From CAZLAK01 sp964557545 (lineage in GTDB: Bacteria; Bacillota; Desulfotomaculia; Desulfotomaculales; Pelotomaculaceae), in assembly GCA_964557545.1 (NCBI GenBank), contig CAZLAK010000007.1:1-64000 (forward strand): a stretch of 64,000 nt of DNA. The letters run 5' to 3'. Below, piece by piece: positions 25,033 through 34,111 of the stretch; position 1 is the first letter of the stretch, and the number at the start of each line of letters is the position of its first letter. The notes under the pieces are model-generated. The model worked only from the letters and a program-made list of their open reading frames with translations. It had not been told where the DNA came from and did no database searches. Position numbers and translations under genes: made by a program.

Positions 25033-26445
25033 GTGGGGGAAAACCTCCAGGTTTTACTGGCGGCAGGTATTTTTTTCATCGTTTACGCCGCCATCGTGAC
25101 CGAAAAAATACACCGTACAGCAGCGGCTTTTGCCGGCGCGGCACTGGTGGTCATTACCGGCATTCTGGAAGCCGACGAGGCAATTGCCGCCATCGATTTT
25201 CACACCATCGGCCTATTGAGCGGGATGATGATCATCGTGGGCGTTACGCGGCGCACCGGTCTCTTTGAATATTTGGCCGTGAAGGCGGCCAGGGCGGCCG
25301 GCGGCCAGCCCGTGAAGATCATGGCCTCGCTTTCTTTAATCACTGCCGTTCTCTCGGCCTTTTTGGACAACGTGACTGCTGTACTCTTGATTGTGCCCGT
25401 CACTTTTGCCATTGCGGAGCGGCTTAAAATAAGCCCGCTGCCCTTTTTGATCGCCGAGATCATCGCCTCCAACATCGGCGGCACGGCCACGTTGATCGGC
25501 GACCCCCCCAACATCATGATCGGCAGCGCTACCGGCCTGGGCTTTATGGACTTCTTGATCAATTTGACGCCGGTAGTCTTTGTCATTTACGTCCTCACCA
25601 TCTTTATCCTTGAGCTCATTTACAAAAATAGCCTCAAAGCCGGGCCGGAGGCCGTCGCCGAACTTTTGCAGCTGGACGAAAACGAGGAGATCCGCGACAG
25701 AAAGCTTTTGCGCAAGTGCCTTTTGGTGCTGGCCCTGACCATTTTGGGCTTTGTCCTGCACCAGTACGTTCACTTGGAATCGTCGGTGGTCGCCCTGTGC
25801 GCTGCCGCCCTGCTCCTGGTCATCACCGCCGAAGACCCGGAGCACGCCCTGCAGCTCGTAGAGTGGCCGGTGATCTTCTTCTTCCTGGGCCTCTTTGTGG
25901 TGGTGGGGGGCTTGGAGAAGGTGGGCCTCATTGAAGCGGCGGCCAGGTGGGCGCTCGGGGTTACCGGCGGCGAGCTGATGGGGACGGGGGTGCTCATCCT
26001 GTGGCTGTCGGCGCTGGCCTCGGCTTTTGTGGACAACATCCCCTTTGTGGCCACCATGATCCCCTTAATCCAGGACATGGGCCGTCTGGGCGGGATCGCC
26101 AACCTGGAGTTCTTGTGGTGGTCGCTCTCGCTGGGGGCTTGCCTTGGCGGCAACGGGTCGTTGATCGGGGCTTCGGCCAACGTGGTGGTGGCCGGCATGT
26201 CCGAAAAGAGGGGGCTCCCCATAAGCTTTATGGGCTTTTTGAAAGTGGCTTTTCCCCTGATGATCCTGTCAGTGGCGGTGGCCAACGCCTTTTTGCTCTG
26301 CTGGTACCTCTACGCCACGCACTACGTCCTCCTGGCCACGGTGGGGGCGGGGATTTTGCTCTTCCTCCTCTTGAGGGTCACGGTAACGGTTTTGGGCAAG
26401 GGCGAGGGCCCGCCGGTCCCCGTCTTGAAGAGGGGCGGCGAGTAA
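25033..26445 (+). CDS. ArsB/NhaD-type ion permease (IT superfamily)
   Basis: 470 aa from GTG 25033 (GGGGAGG 9 bases upstream; TTG 25027 is the alternative). Highly hydrophobic with 11-12 helices in two related halves, each carrying the hallmark loops: AFLDNVTAVLLIVPVT with SNIGGTATLIGDPPNIMIGS in the first, and AFVDNIPFVATMIPL with CLGGNGSLIGASANVVVAG in the second. Relatives export arsenite or exchange Na+ and H+, or carry other anions; the substrate here is not determined. No ars genes are nearby. Single gene with its own promoter and leader. Confidence 0.88.
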   Translation: MGENLQVLLAAGIFFIVYAAIVTEKIHRTAAAFAGAALVVITGILEADEAIAAIDFHTIGLLSGMMIIVGVTRRTGLFEYLAVKAARAAGGQPVKIMASLSLITAVLSAFLDNVTAVLLIVPVTFAIAERLKISPLPFLIAEIIASNIGGTATLIGDPPNIMIGSATGLGFMDFLINLTPVVFVIYVLTIFILELIYKNSLKAGPEAVAELLQLDENEEIRDRKLLRKCLLVLALTILGFVLHQYVHLESSVVALCAAALLLVITAEDPEHALQLVEWPVIFFFLGLFVVVGGLEKVGLIEAAARWALGVTGGELMGTGVLILWLSALASAFVDNIPFVATMIPLIQDMGRLGGIANLEFLWWSLSLGACLGGNGSLIGASANVVVAGMSEKRGLPISFMGFLKVAFPLMILSVAVANAFLLCWYLYATHYVLLATVGAGILLFLLLRVTVTVLGKGEGPPVPVLKRGGE

Positions 26446-26485
26446 ATCCGGTTTGGCGAAAAACCACGGGCGCGGTGCGATTTTC

Positions 26486-26515
26486 TTGTCATTGGCGCGC
26501 TGGCTGTGCTAAAAT
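26486..26515 (+). promoter_or_regulatory. Promoter for rpmE
   Basis: TTGTCA (26486-26491), 18-base spacer, TAAAAT (26510-26515), about 50 bases before rpmE. Confidence 0.65.
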
Positions 26516-26565
26516 AATTTAGTCTTATGGTTACAAGAAAAGAGAACAAAAAGAGGTGATAGGCG

Positions 26566-26778
26566 GTGAAGAAGAACATTCACCCGGCTTACGGGAAAGC
26601 CAGGGTCACCTGTATATGCGGGGAGACCTTTGAAACCGGCTCAACGAAAAAAGAGCTGCGTGTGGAAATCTGCTCGAAGTGCCACCCGTTTTATACCGGC
26701 ACACAGCGCACCATTGAAACCGGGGGCAGAGCCGAAAGGTTCCGCAAGAAATACGGTTTGACCAAGGAAGGTGTGTAG
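26566..26778 (+). CDS. rpmE: 50S ribosomal protein L31 (zinc-binding form)
   Basis: 70 aa. MKKNIHPAYGKARVTCICGE start and ICSKCHPFYTGTQ; four cysteines (16, 18, 37, 40) make the zinc site of the C+ type. The GTG start at 26566 is preceded by AGAGGTGAT. A 10-bp hairpin covers its stop. Confidence 0.97.
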   Translation: MKKNIHPAYGKARVTCICGETFETGSTKKELRVEICSKCHPFYTGTQRTIETGGRAERFRKKYGLTKEGV

Positions 26779-26798
26779 CAGAGCAGGCGCTCTGCTAC
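26775..26798 (+). other. Hairpin overlapping the rpmE stop
   Basis: GTAGCAGAGC (26775-26784) / GCTCTGCTAC (26789-26798), perfect 10-bp stem with a 4-base loop; contains the TAG stop of rpmE. No T run, so it is not a full terminator; it probably marks the 3' end or shields the rpmE message. Confidence 0.55.
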
Positions 26799-26836
26799 AG
26801 CTGCATATGGGGAGCTGGGGCGGGAGGTGGCCTGTT

Positions 26837-27715
26837 TTGAGCGCTCCTTTTCATTACGGTGGGCAGGCAGTAATTGAGGGTGTAATGATGCGCGGCCCCC
26901 AATATTGGGCCGTGGCTGTCCGCCGGCCGGACAGCGGCATTATTGTAGATAAAAAACCGCTTCCCGCAGGGCAGAAAAAATTTTTCCTCTTCAGGTGGCC
27001 CTTCGGGCGCGGGGTGTACGTCCTGGCAGAGTCGCTGTGGCTCGGCATTGAAGCGCTGTCTTTTTCGGCGGCTCAGGCAGCCGGCGAGGGTGAAAAACTT
27101 TCGGGCCGGGAGATAGCTTTAACGGTAGCAGCGGCTCTGGGCCTGGCCGTATTTCTTTTTGCCGTGCTGCCCGTGTGGGGCGCCCACTTACTGCTCGCGC
27201 TTGCTCCCGGAAATTTGGCTCAAAACCTGATTGAGGGCTTTTTTAGGATGGCCGTCTTTTTGGCCTACGTGGCCGCCATCGGGAGGTTTGAGGATATCCG
27301 GCGGGTTTTTGCTTACCACGGGGCCGAGCACAAAGTAATTAACGCTTATGAAGCGGGCGAAGAACTCACGGTGGAATCTGTACAGCGGCATTCGGTCTTG
27401 CACCCGCGCTGCGGGACGAGTTTTTTGCTGGTCGTCATGATTATAAGTATTTTTCTTTTTTCCCTGCTGGGCAGCCAGGTCCTGTGGTGGAGGCTTTTAT
27501 CGCGCGTCCTGCTCCTGCCGGTGGTGGCCGGCATCTCTTACGAATTTATCAAGCTGTCCGGAAAGCACGCCAGAACTTGGCCGGGGCGCTTTTTAGCCGC
27601 GCCGGGTCTTTGGCTGCAGCGCCTCACTACCGGTGAGCCCGGAGATGACCAGGTGGAGGTAGCACTTTGCGCTTTTACGGCGGTTTTGGAGGAGGTGAGT
27701 GTCGATGCTGGATAA
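26837..27715 (+). CDS. DUF1385 membrane protein (YqhQ-like)
   Basis: 292 aa from TTG 26837, chosen because GGGAGGTGG lies 7 bases upstream and the family begins with YGGQAVIEGVMMRGP. Several membrane helices follow (about 95-125, 135-160, 200-225 and one near 240). The conserved YHGAEHKVINAYEAG and RCGTSFLL motifs resemble a metal-dependent membrane enzyme, but the function is not established. It overlaps prfA by 11 bases; rpmE-DUF1385-prfA-prmC is a known conserved order. Confidence 0.88.
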   Translation: MSAPFHYGGQAVIEGVMMRGPQYWAVAVRRPDSGIIVDKKPLPAGQKKFFLFRWPFGRGVYVLAESLWLGIEALSFSAAQAAGEGEKLSGREIALTVAAALGLAVFLFAVLPVWGAHLLLALAPGNLAQNLIEGFFRMAVFLAYVAAIGRFEDIRRVFAYHGAEHKVINAYEAGEELTVESVQRHSVLHPRCGTSFLLVVMIISIFLFSLLGSQVLWWRLLSRVLLLPVVAGISYEFIKLSGKHARTWPGRFLAAPGLWLQRLTTGEPGDDQVEVALCAFTAVLEEVSVDAG

Positions 27716-28766
27716 GCTGGCCGGCATTGAAGAGAAGTACAACGAACTGGAAAGCCTGCTGGGAGACCCCCAAGTTATAGCGGACATTCCCCGGTGGCAG
27801 CAGTACGCCAAAGCTCACGCCGAACTGGCCGAAGTGGTGGATGCTTACCGCCGCTATAAAAAGGTGATCAAAGAAATGGAGGAAGCAAAGCTCCTCTTAG
27901 AAGAAGAAAAAGACCCCGAACTGCGCAGCATGGCCCAGGCCGAACTGGATGAACTGGAAGAAAAAAAGGAACACTTAGAAAAACAGCTGAAAATTTTGCT
28001 GCACCCCAAAGACCCCAACGATGAAAAGAACGTGATTTTAGAGATCCGGGCCGGGACCGGCGGCGAGGAGGCAGCCCTGTTTGCAGCCGACCTCTTCCGC
28101 ATGTACACGCGCTACGCCGAAAGCCAGGGCTGGAAAACGGAAATTTTGAGCGCCAACCAGACCGATATAGGCGGCTTTAAAGAAGTCATTTTTCTCATCG
28201 AGGGCAAGGGCGCTTACAGCCGCTTAAAGTACGAGGGCGGCGTGCACCGCGTCCAGCGCATACCCACTACGGAATCGGGGGGGCGCATTCACACTTCCGC
28301 CGCCACGGTGGCCGTGCTGCCCGAGGCTGAAGAAGTGGACGTTCAGATTGACCCCGAGGACTTGAGGATCGACGTGTTCTGTTCCTCCGGACACGGCGGC
28401 CAGTCGGTGAACACTACGCAGTCGGCGGTGCGCATTATCCACCTGCCCACGGGCATTGTCGTTTCCATGCAGGACGAGAAGTCGCAGCACAAAAATAAAG
28501 AGAAGGCCATGAAGGTGCTGAGGTCGCGCCTTTTGGACCGCGCCCAGAAGGAGCAGCAGCAAAAGCTGGCCAGCACGCGCCGCTCGATGGTGGGCAGTGG
28601 CGACCGCAGCGAGCGCATCCGCACGTACAATTTCCCCCAGAACCGGGTGACCGACCACCGCATCGGCCTTACCCTGCACCGCTTAGATACCGTGATGGAA
28701 GGGGATCTGGATGAAATCATCGACGCTCTCATCACTACCGAGTGGAGCCAGTACAGTGAGGCTTGA
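27705..28766 (+). CDS. prfA: Peptide chain release factor 1
   Basis: 353 aa from ATG 27705 (GGAGGTG 7 bases before). GGQ motif in SSGHGGQSVNTTQSAVRI near residue 228 for peptide release, and the stop-codon-reading PxT-type motif in VQRIPTTESGGRIHT near residue 185, which marks RF1 (UAG/UAA). It is followed by its methyltransferase PrmC. Confidence 0.98.
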   Translation: MLDKLAGIEEKYNELESLLGDPQVIADIPRWQQYAKAHAELAEVVDAYRRYKKVIKEMEEAKLLLEEEKDPELRSMAQAELDELEEKKEHLEKQLKILLHPKDPNDEKNVILEIRAGTGGEEAALFAADLFRMYTRYAESQGWKTEILSANQTDIGGFKEVIFLIEGKGAYSRLKYEGGVHRVQRIPTTESGGRIHTSAATVAVLPEAEEVDVQIDPEDLRIDVFCSSGHGGQSVNTTQSAVRIIHLPTGIVVSMQDEKSQHKNKEKAMKVLRSRLLDRAQKEQQQKLASTRRSMVGSGDRSERIRTYNFPQNRVTDHRIGLTLHRLDTVMEGDLDEIIDALITTEWSQYSEA

Positions 28767-29655
28767 GGTTTTGGCCAGGGTAGCGGCAAAACCGCAGCTG
28801 GCCGTCGGCGATGTCTTGCGCAGCGGTGTGCTCCCCCCCTTAGACCGGGAACTCATCTTGTCCCACGTCACCGGTCTTGACCGCGCTGGACTTTACTGCT
28901 GCTGGGAGAGAATACTCACAGAAAAAGAGAAAGAGCGCTTTTGGGAACTGGCCAAAAGGCGTGCCGGCGGAGAGCCGCTGGCTTACTTAACCGGCCAAAA
29001 AGAATTTATGGGCCTTTCTTTTTATGTGGACAGGCGGGTGCTGATCCCCCGCCCGGAGACAGAACTCCTGGTGGAGACGGCGCTGGAGTTAATAGCGCCG
29101 GACGGGGTGGCGGTTGACGTGGGAACGGGGAGCGGCGCCGTGGCCGTAAGCCTTGCTCACTACCGCCCGGGCTTGCGTGTCTACGCTACGGATATTTCTG
29201 CCGGCGCGCTGGAGGTGGCGCGCGCCAACGCTGTGCGGCACGGGGTGGCCGGACGAGTGGTGTTTTTACAGGGTGATCTCCTTGACCCCCTAAAGGGCCG
29301 CCTGGCGGGCGGCGCTGACGTCATCTGCGCCAACCTTCCCTATATTGCCAGCGAGGACCTGGCTTCTCTGCCGGCGCAAGTGCGCCTCTTTGAGCCCCGC
29401 GTTGCCTTAGACGGAGGTCCAGGAGGACTTTGCCACTACGAGCGTCTGGTCCGGCAGGCGCCGGCCTTTTTGAAACCGGGCGGCAGCCTCCTTTTGGAGA
29501 TAGGCTGCGACCAAGCCCGGCGCGCTTTGGCCCTTTTCGGTGCGGGCTGGGAGCTGCGGGTGGAAAAGGATCTCGCCGGCCTGGACAGGATGATTGCGGC
29601 CAGGTGGAAAGGTGAAGGGGCACCGGACAGCAGGGCGGCGGTGGACGGTGAGTGA
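28756..29655 (+). CDS. prmC: PrmC, release factor glutamine methyltransferase
   Basis: 299 aa from GTG 28756, overlapping the prfA end by 11 bases. The SAM-binding motif VDVGTGSGAVAVSLA is near residue 118. The glutamine-binding motif, usually NPPY, reads NLPY (ICANLPYIASEDL). It methylates the GGQ glutamine of release factors. The start was moved from an upstream frame because the family N-terminus (LARVAAKPQLAVGDVL type) begins here. Confidence 0.93.
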   Translation: MRLEVLARVAAKPQLAVGDVLRSGVLPPLDRELILSHVTGLDRAGLYCCWERILTEKEKERFWELAKRRAGGEPLAYLTGQKEFMGLSFYVDRRVLIPRPETELLVETALELIAPDGVAVDVGTGSGAVAVSLAHYRPGLRVYATDISAGALEVARANAVRHGVAGRVVFLQGDLLDPLKGRLAGGADVICANLPYIASEDLASLPAQVRLFEPRVALDGGPGGLCHYERLVRQAPAFLKPGGSLLLEIGCDQARRALALFGAGWELRVEKDLAGLDRMIAARWKGEGAPDSRAAVDGE

Positions 29656-30706
29656 AAAAACCGTAAACACCAGACACGTGCGCGTAGACCCCGAAAACCC
29701 GGACAAAATAGAAATTGAAAAGGCGGCGCGCGTGCTAAAAGACGGGGGTCTGGTGGCTTTTCCCACAGAAACCGTTTACGGCCTGGGAGCCAACGCCACA
29801 GATGCCGCGGCCGTGAGCCGCATCTTTGCAGCCAAAGGCCGCCCGGCCGACAACCCCGTCATCGTGCACGTGTCTTCCCGGCAACAGGTCTTCGGTCTGG
29901 CCGAGGTGAGCGCGATGGCGCAAAAGCTCATGGAAGCCTTTTGGCCCGGCCCTTTAACCCTCATCCTGCCGGCCAAGGAGACCGTCCCTTCTCAGGTAAC
30001 GGCCGGACTGGCCACCGTGGCCGTACGCATGCCCCGCCACCGGGTAGCGCTGGCCTTAATTGAAGCGGCCGGTGTCCCCGTGGCGGCACCCAGCGCTAAC
30101 CTTTCGGGCCGGCCGAGCCCTACTACAGCCGAACACGTTTTGGCCGACTTAAACGGCAAAATAGAGGTCGTTTTAGACGGCGGTCCCACGGGTGTAGGGG
30201 TGGAGTCGACGGTTTTAGACCTCACTTCCCCAGTGCCGGCTGTCTTGCGCCCCGGCGGCGTAACTCCTGATGAAATAAGGAGCATAACCGGCCAAGTGAA
30301 AGTCGGCCGGGCCGCCAGGGGCTTTTGGGGTGGGGAAAGGCCCCGTTCGCCGGGGCTAAAGTATACCCACTACGCTCCCCGCGCGCCCCTGGTTTTGGTG
30401 GAGGGCCATCCCGAAAGGGTAGTTGCCAAAATAAACGAGCTGGCCGCCCAAGAGCGCTCACTGGGCAAAAAAGTGGGGATATTGGCTGTTTCCGGCCGCG
30501 CCTTGTACAGCGGGGCAGCAGAGGTGGTGGAGGCCGGCCGGCGGGAAGAGCCGGCCACGGTGGCCGCCGGGCTGTACGCTGCTTTAAGGCGCTTAGATGA
30601 GCTGGGTGTAAGTATCATCCTGGCCGAAGGCATTGACGAGGGCGGGATGGGTCTAGCGGTAATGAACCGCCTGCGCCGGGCCGCCGCTCAAATTTTACGC
30701 GTGTAG
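29648..30706 (+). CDS. Threonylcarbamoyl-AMP synthase (Sua5/YwlC type)
   Basis: 352 aa, two-domain Sua5 form. The YrdC domain has GLVAFPTETVYGLGANA and KGRPADNPVIVH, then VAAPSANLSGRPSPT and the VESTVLDLT motif; after residue 240 comes the C-terminal Sua5 domain. It makes threonylcarbamoyl-AMP for t6A37 of tRNAs. The GTG start at 29648 overlaps the prmC end by 8 bases. Confidence 0.95.
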   Translation: MSEKTVNTRHVRVDPENPDKIEIEKAARVLKDGGLVAFPTETVYGLGANATDAAAVSRIFAAKGRPADNPVIVHVSSRQQVFGLAEVSAMAQKLMEAFWPGPLTLILPAKETVPSQVTAGLATVAVRMPRHRVALALIEAAGVPVAAPSANLSGRPSPTTAEHVLADLNGKIEVVLDGGPTGVGVESTVLDLTSPVPAVLRPGGVTPDEIRSITGQVKVGRAARGFWGGERPRSPGLKYTHYAPRAPLVLVEGHPERVVAKINELAAQERSLGKKVGILAVSGRALYSGAAEVVEAGRREEPATVAAGLYAALRRLDELGVSIILAEGIDEGGMGLAVMNRLRRAAAQILRV

Positions 30707-30719
30707 CGGGGTTTAGCAG

Positions 30720-31268
30720 ATGGATTTTTTAACCGTTCTTTTGCTGGCGGTGGCTTTAGGGACGGATGCCTTTTCGCTGTGTTTGGGGCTGGGGCTGGCG
30801 GGAATTGGTATGCGCTGGGGTGTAATGATGGTTTTTACCGTGCTGGCCTATCACGTAGCCATGCCTTTAGCCGGCTGGCTGGCAGGAGAGTTGGCCGGCA
30901 AGTTTTTGGGTCGCACGGCGGCGTTGGCAGGTGCTGCGCTCCTGATCTTTTTGGGAGCGGCAACATTAAAAGAGGCTTTGAGAGGCGGGAACGGGAGCGA
31001 AAAAGTTTTGAGCCTGGCCAGAGGCCCCGGTATGCTGCTCCTGGGCGCGGGCGTGAGTGTTGATGCGCTGGGCGCGGGTTTTACCCTAGGTGCACGCCAG
31101 ACCGGCCTTCTGGCGGCTGCCAGTATGATAGGGGCGGTGGCCGGGGTGATGACGGCAGCCGGGCTTTTATTGGGGCGATATTTGGGTGAGCGGGCGGGAA
31201 GCAGAGCGCGCTTGGCCGGAGGACTTTTGCTTTTAGCCGTGGGAATAAAACTTCTGGTGGCGGGGTGA
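30720..31268 (+). CDS. mntP: MntP-type manganese efflux pump
   Basis: 182 aa with six hydrophobic segments in two related halves; the conserved acidic residues in ALGTDAFSLCLGLG and GVSVDALGAGFTLG are the metal-site pattern of the MntP/YebN family. Probable Mn2+ export. It overlaps the next gene by 4 bases. No yybP-ykoY-like leader could be seen because it is internal to an operon. Confidence 0.87.
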   Translation: MDFLTVLLLAVALGTDAFSLCLGLGLAGIGMRWGVMMVFTVLAYHVAMPLAGWLAGELAGKFLGRTAALAGAALLIFLGAATLKEALRGGNGSEKVLSLARGPGMLLLGAGVSVDALGAGFTLGARQTGLLAAASMIGAVAGVMTAAGLLLGRYLGERAGSRARLAGGLLLLAVGIKLLVAG

Positions 31269-31726
31269 AGCGTTTGAAAGTACTTTTTGTCTGTACCGGC
31301 AACACGTGCCGCAGTCCAATGGCCGAGCACATCGCCAGGAAAGTAATTGGCGAGAGCGGCCTTTACGGCATAGAAGTATCTTCCGCCGGCCTGTGCGCTC
31401 TGGCCGGCGAGCCGGTCTCGTGGCAGGCGGCATCAGTACTGGAGGAAATGGGTTTAAGTGCCGCCGGTCACCGGGCAGCGCGGCTGTCGGCTGCCGTTGT
31501 GGAGGGAGCAGACATAATACTCACCATGACAGAAGCTCACCGGGAAGCACTCAAAAAAGCGTTTCCGGATGCCGCCCGCAAAATTTTTACCCTGGCGGAG
31601 TTTGCCGGGGAGGCAGGTGACGTGCCTGATCCCATTGGCCAGCCAGTGGAAGTCTACCGGGAATGTGCCGTAAAACTAAAAGAACTTATCGAAAAGGCGC
31701 TTTTAAAAATATCCTCCACAGCATAA
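31265..31726 (+). CDS. Low-molecular-weight protein phosphatase, YwlE-like (probable protein-arginine phosphatase)
   Basis: 153 aa. P-loop CTGNTCRS at residues 10-17 and the general-acid loop VPDPIGQPVEVY near residue 120. The Thr in CTGNT (fifth residue of the loop) is the residue known to direct YwlE to phospho-arginine, where ordinary tyrosine phosphatases carry Ile or similar. YwlE reverses McsB arginine phosphorylation in Bacillus; mcsAB is not in this window. GTG 31265 or TTG 31274 may start it. Confidence 0.85.
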   Translation: MKRLKVLFVCTGNTCRSPMAEHIARKVIGESGLYGIEVSSAGLCALAGEPVSWQAASVLEEMGLSAAGHRAARLSAAVVEGADIILTMTEAHREALKKAFPDAARKIFTLAEFAGEAGDVPDPIGQPVEVYRECAVKLKELIEKALLKISSTA

Positions 31727-31837
31727 CATTTTTGGACACGCTGCAAAAGGAAATCGGCTGACTTTGTAGAAAATAGTAAAGCTAGGTTTGCGGCAGCCGG
31801 GCAAAAATGCCGTTTAAAAGGCGAGGGATGCGCACCG

Positions 31838-32335
31838 GTGAAATTAGCAGTGGCCAGCGATCACGGCGGCTTTAAACTGAAAAACGAAATTTTATCTTTT
31901 TTACAGGAAATAGGGGTTGAATACCGGGATTTTGGCACTTTTTCTGAGGAACCGGCGGACTACCCCGATCTGGCCTTAAAGGTGGCCGAAGCCGTGGCCA
32001 GGGGGGAGTTCGAGCGCGGCCTCATTTGCTGCGGCACTGGCATTGGTGTGGCCATTGCCGCCAACAAAGTCCCCGGCATTAGAGCGGCCAACTGCCACGA
32101 CACTTTTTCGGCCAAGGCGGCCAGGGAGCACAATAACGCCAATATCCTCACCCTAGGACAGAGGGTTATCGGGCCGGGCCTGGCCAAAGAGATAGTGGCT
32201 GCCTGGCTGAGGGCTGAGTTTGCGGGAGGCCGTCATGCCCGCCGGGTAGAGAAGATAAAGGAAATAGAACAAAAATACTACCGCCAAAAGCCCGCATGCG
32301 GGCATTTGCCGGCCTACGGGGAAGGTGATGAATAA
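31838..32335 (+). CDS. rpiB: Ribose 5-phosphate isomerase B
   Basis: 165 aa. ASDHGGFKLK at the start, active-site Cys and loop in ICCGTGIGVAIAANK near residue 65, and REHNNANILTLGQRVIG. It interconverts ribose 5-phosphate and ribulose 5-phosphate. GTG at 31838. The C-terminus is slightly extended. glyA begins directly after the stop. Confidence 0.95.
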   Translation: MKLAVASDHGGFKLKNEILSFLQEIGVEYRDFGTFSEEPADYPDLALKVAEAVARGEFERGLICCGTGIGVAIAANKVPGIRAANCHDTFSAKAAREHNNANILTLGQRVIGPGLAKEIVAAWLRAEFAGGRHARRVEKIKEIEQKYYRQKPACGHLPAYGEGDE

Positions 32336-33583
32336 ATGTACATGCTGCGCCCCCTATCTACAGTAGATCCCGAAATTTACGGGATAATTGAAAGGGAAAT
32401 AAAACGACAGCGGGAAACACTGGAGCTTATTGCCTCTGAGAACGTGGCCAGCAGGGCAGTTATGGAGGCCCAGGGGACGGTTTTGACCAACAAGTACGCA
32501 GAAGGGTACCCGGGCCGCCGCTATTACGGCGGCTGCGAGTACGTGGATGCAGTCGAAGAACTGGCGGTGGAAAGGGCCAAGGAGCTTTTTGGCGCCTCAT
32601 ACGCCAATGTCCAGCCCCACTCGGGTACGCAGGCCAATACTGCCGTTTACTACGCGCTTTTGGAGCCGGGCGATACCGTTTTGGGCATGAACTTGGCTCA
32701 CGGAGGGCACCTCACCCACGGCAGCCCGGTAAATATCTCCGGCAGGTACTATAAGTTTGTCTTTTACGGGGTAGAGAAGGAAACCGGACGCATAGATTAC
32801 GAAAAAGTGTTTGGTTTAGCCTACGAGCACAAGCCAAAGCTTATCGTGGCCGGGGCCAGCGCCTACCCGCGCGCCATTGATTTTTATAAATTTAAGGAAA
32901 TAGCCGAAGAAGTGGGCGCATTTCTCATGGTCGACATGGCCCACATTGCCGGCCTGGTAGCCGCGGGCTTGCACATGAGCCCTGTTCCGCACGCCGATGT
33001 GGTTACTACCACCACGCACAAGACCCTGCGCGGCCCGCGCGGCGGCATGATCTTGTGCGCTAATGCCGAAAAATACGGTGCCCTGCTCAACAAGGCGGTT
33101 TTCCCCGGGACCCAAGGGGGGCCGCTCATGCACGTCATCGCCGCCAAGGCCGTGGCGCTCAAAGAAGCCTTAGAGCCTGCCTTTAAAGACTACCAGCGGC
33201 AGATTGTAAAAAATGCCAAAGCGCTGGCTTCAGCGCTGGCCGCTCGCGGTTTCGATCTGGTTTCCGGCGGCACCGACAACCACTTAATCCTCGTGGACCT
33301 GCGCAATAAGGGCATAACCGGCGCCCAGGCCCAGGAGCTTTTTGATGCGGTGGGCATTGCGGTCAATAAAAACGCCATACCCTTTGATCCCCTGCCGCCC
33401 AATGTGGCCAGCGGCATAAGGGTGGGCACGCCGGCCGTGACCAGCCGGGGTTTGGGCGAAGCCGAGATGGCGGAAATAGCGGAACTCATGGACATTGCCG
33501 TAGTGAACAGGGAAAACACCCAGAAGCTGGCCGCCGTGCGGGAAAAGGTGCTGGAGATATGCCGCAAGTACCCGCTTTATTAA
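32336..33583 (+). CDS. glyA: Serine hydroxymethyltransferase
   Basis: 415 aa. LIASENVASRAVMEAQG, TNKYAEGYPGRRYYGGCEYV, and the PLP lysine in VTTTTHKTLRGPRGG near residue 226. It converts serine and tetrahydrofolate to glycine and methylene-THF. The rpiB-glyA order is common in Firmicutes. An in-frame ATG two codons later is an alternative start. Confidence 0.98.
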   Translation: MYMLRPLSTVDPEIYGIIEREIKRQRETLELIASENVASRAVMEAQGTVLTNKYAEGYPGRRYYGGCEYVDAVEELAVERAKELFGASYANVQPHSGTQANTAVYYALLEPGDTVLGMNLAHGGHLTHGSPVNISGRYYKFVFYGVEKETGRIDYEKVFGLAYEHKPKLIVAGASAYPRAIDFYKFKEIAEEVGAFLMVDMAHIAGLVAAGLHMSPVPHADVVTTTTHKTLRGPRGGMILCANAEKYGALLNKAVFPGTQGGPLMHVIAAKAVALKEALEPAFKDYQRQIVKNAKALASALAARGFDLVSGGTDNHLILVDLRNKGITGAQAQELFDAVGIAVNKNAIPFDPLPPNVASGIRVGTPAVTSRGLGEAEMAEIAELMDIAVVNRENTQKLAAVREKVLEICRKYPLY

Positions 33584-33617
33584 AGACCTTGCCAATCTTT
33601 TGGGGGGAGCGGATGCA

Positions 33618-34106
33618 GTGGGGGAACAGGGGTATGAAGGCACAGCGGGCGGGCGGAAAAGGCCCGGCTGGGACAAGTACTTTATGGATATCGCCAGGGT
33701 GGTGGCCGGGCGCTCTACCTGCACGCGCCGCCAGGTGGGGGCGGTTATAGTTAAAGACAGGCGCATCCTGGCTACCGGCTACAACGGTGCTCCGCCCGGT
33801 CTGGCTCACTGCCTGGACGTAGGGTGCCTGCGCGAAAAGATCGGCGTTCCGTCCGGAGAAAGACACGAGCTGTGCCGGGGTCTGCACGCCGAGCAGAACG
33901 CCCTCATTCAGGCTGCCGTCTACGGCACGGCCATCGGGGGGTCGGCCGTTTACGTGACCTGCCAGCCCTGCGTGCTTTGCGCCAAGCTCCTGATCAGCGC
34001 CGGTATTGTGCGGGTGGTTTTCTGCGGGGATTACCCGGACGACCTGGCGCGGGAATTATTTTTAGAGGCGGGCATAAAACTAGAAGTGTACCGGGACGAG
34101 GAGTAG
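33618..34106 (+). CDS. dCMP/cytidine deaminase family protein (ComEB-like)
   Basis: 162 aa from GTG 33618 (GGGGGAG 9 bases upstream). Zinc site: HAEQNALIQAAV near residue 92 and CQPCVLCAKLLISAGI near residue 118. The dCMP deaminase signature RSTCTRRQVGAVIVKDRRIL and TGYNGAPPGLAHC is present. It makes dUMP from dCMP for thymidylate synthesis. It overlaps or abuts the next gene. Confidence 0.93.
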   Translation: MGEQGYEGTAGGRKRPGWDKYFMDIARVVAGRSTCTRRQVGAVIVKDRRILATGYNGAPPGLAHCLDVGCLREKIGVPSGERHELCRGLHAEQNALIQAAVYGTAIGGSAVYVTCQPCVLCAKLLISAGIVRVVFCGDYPDDLARELFLEAGIKLEVYRDEE

Positions 34107-34111
34107 TGCAG

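Noticed and set aside
29332..29349. PrmC loss of function because of NLPY instead of NPPY
   Set aside because: Asn, second Pro and Tyr are kept; single changes at that position seem tolerable, so I treat it as functional.
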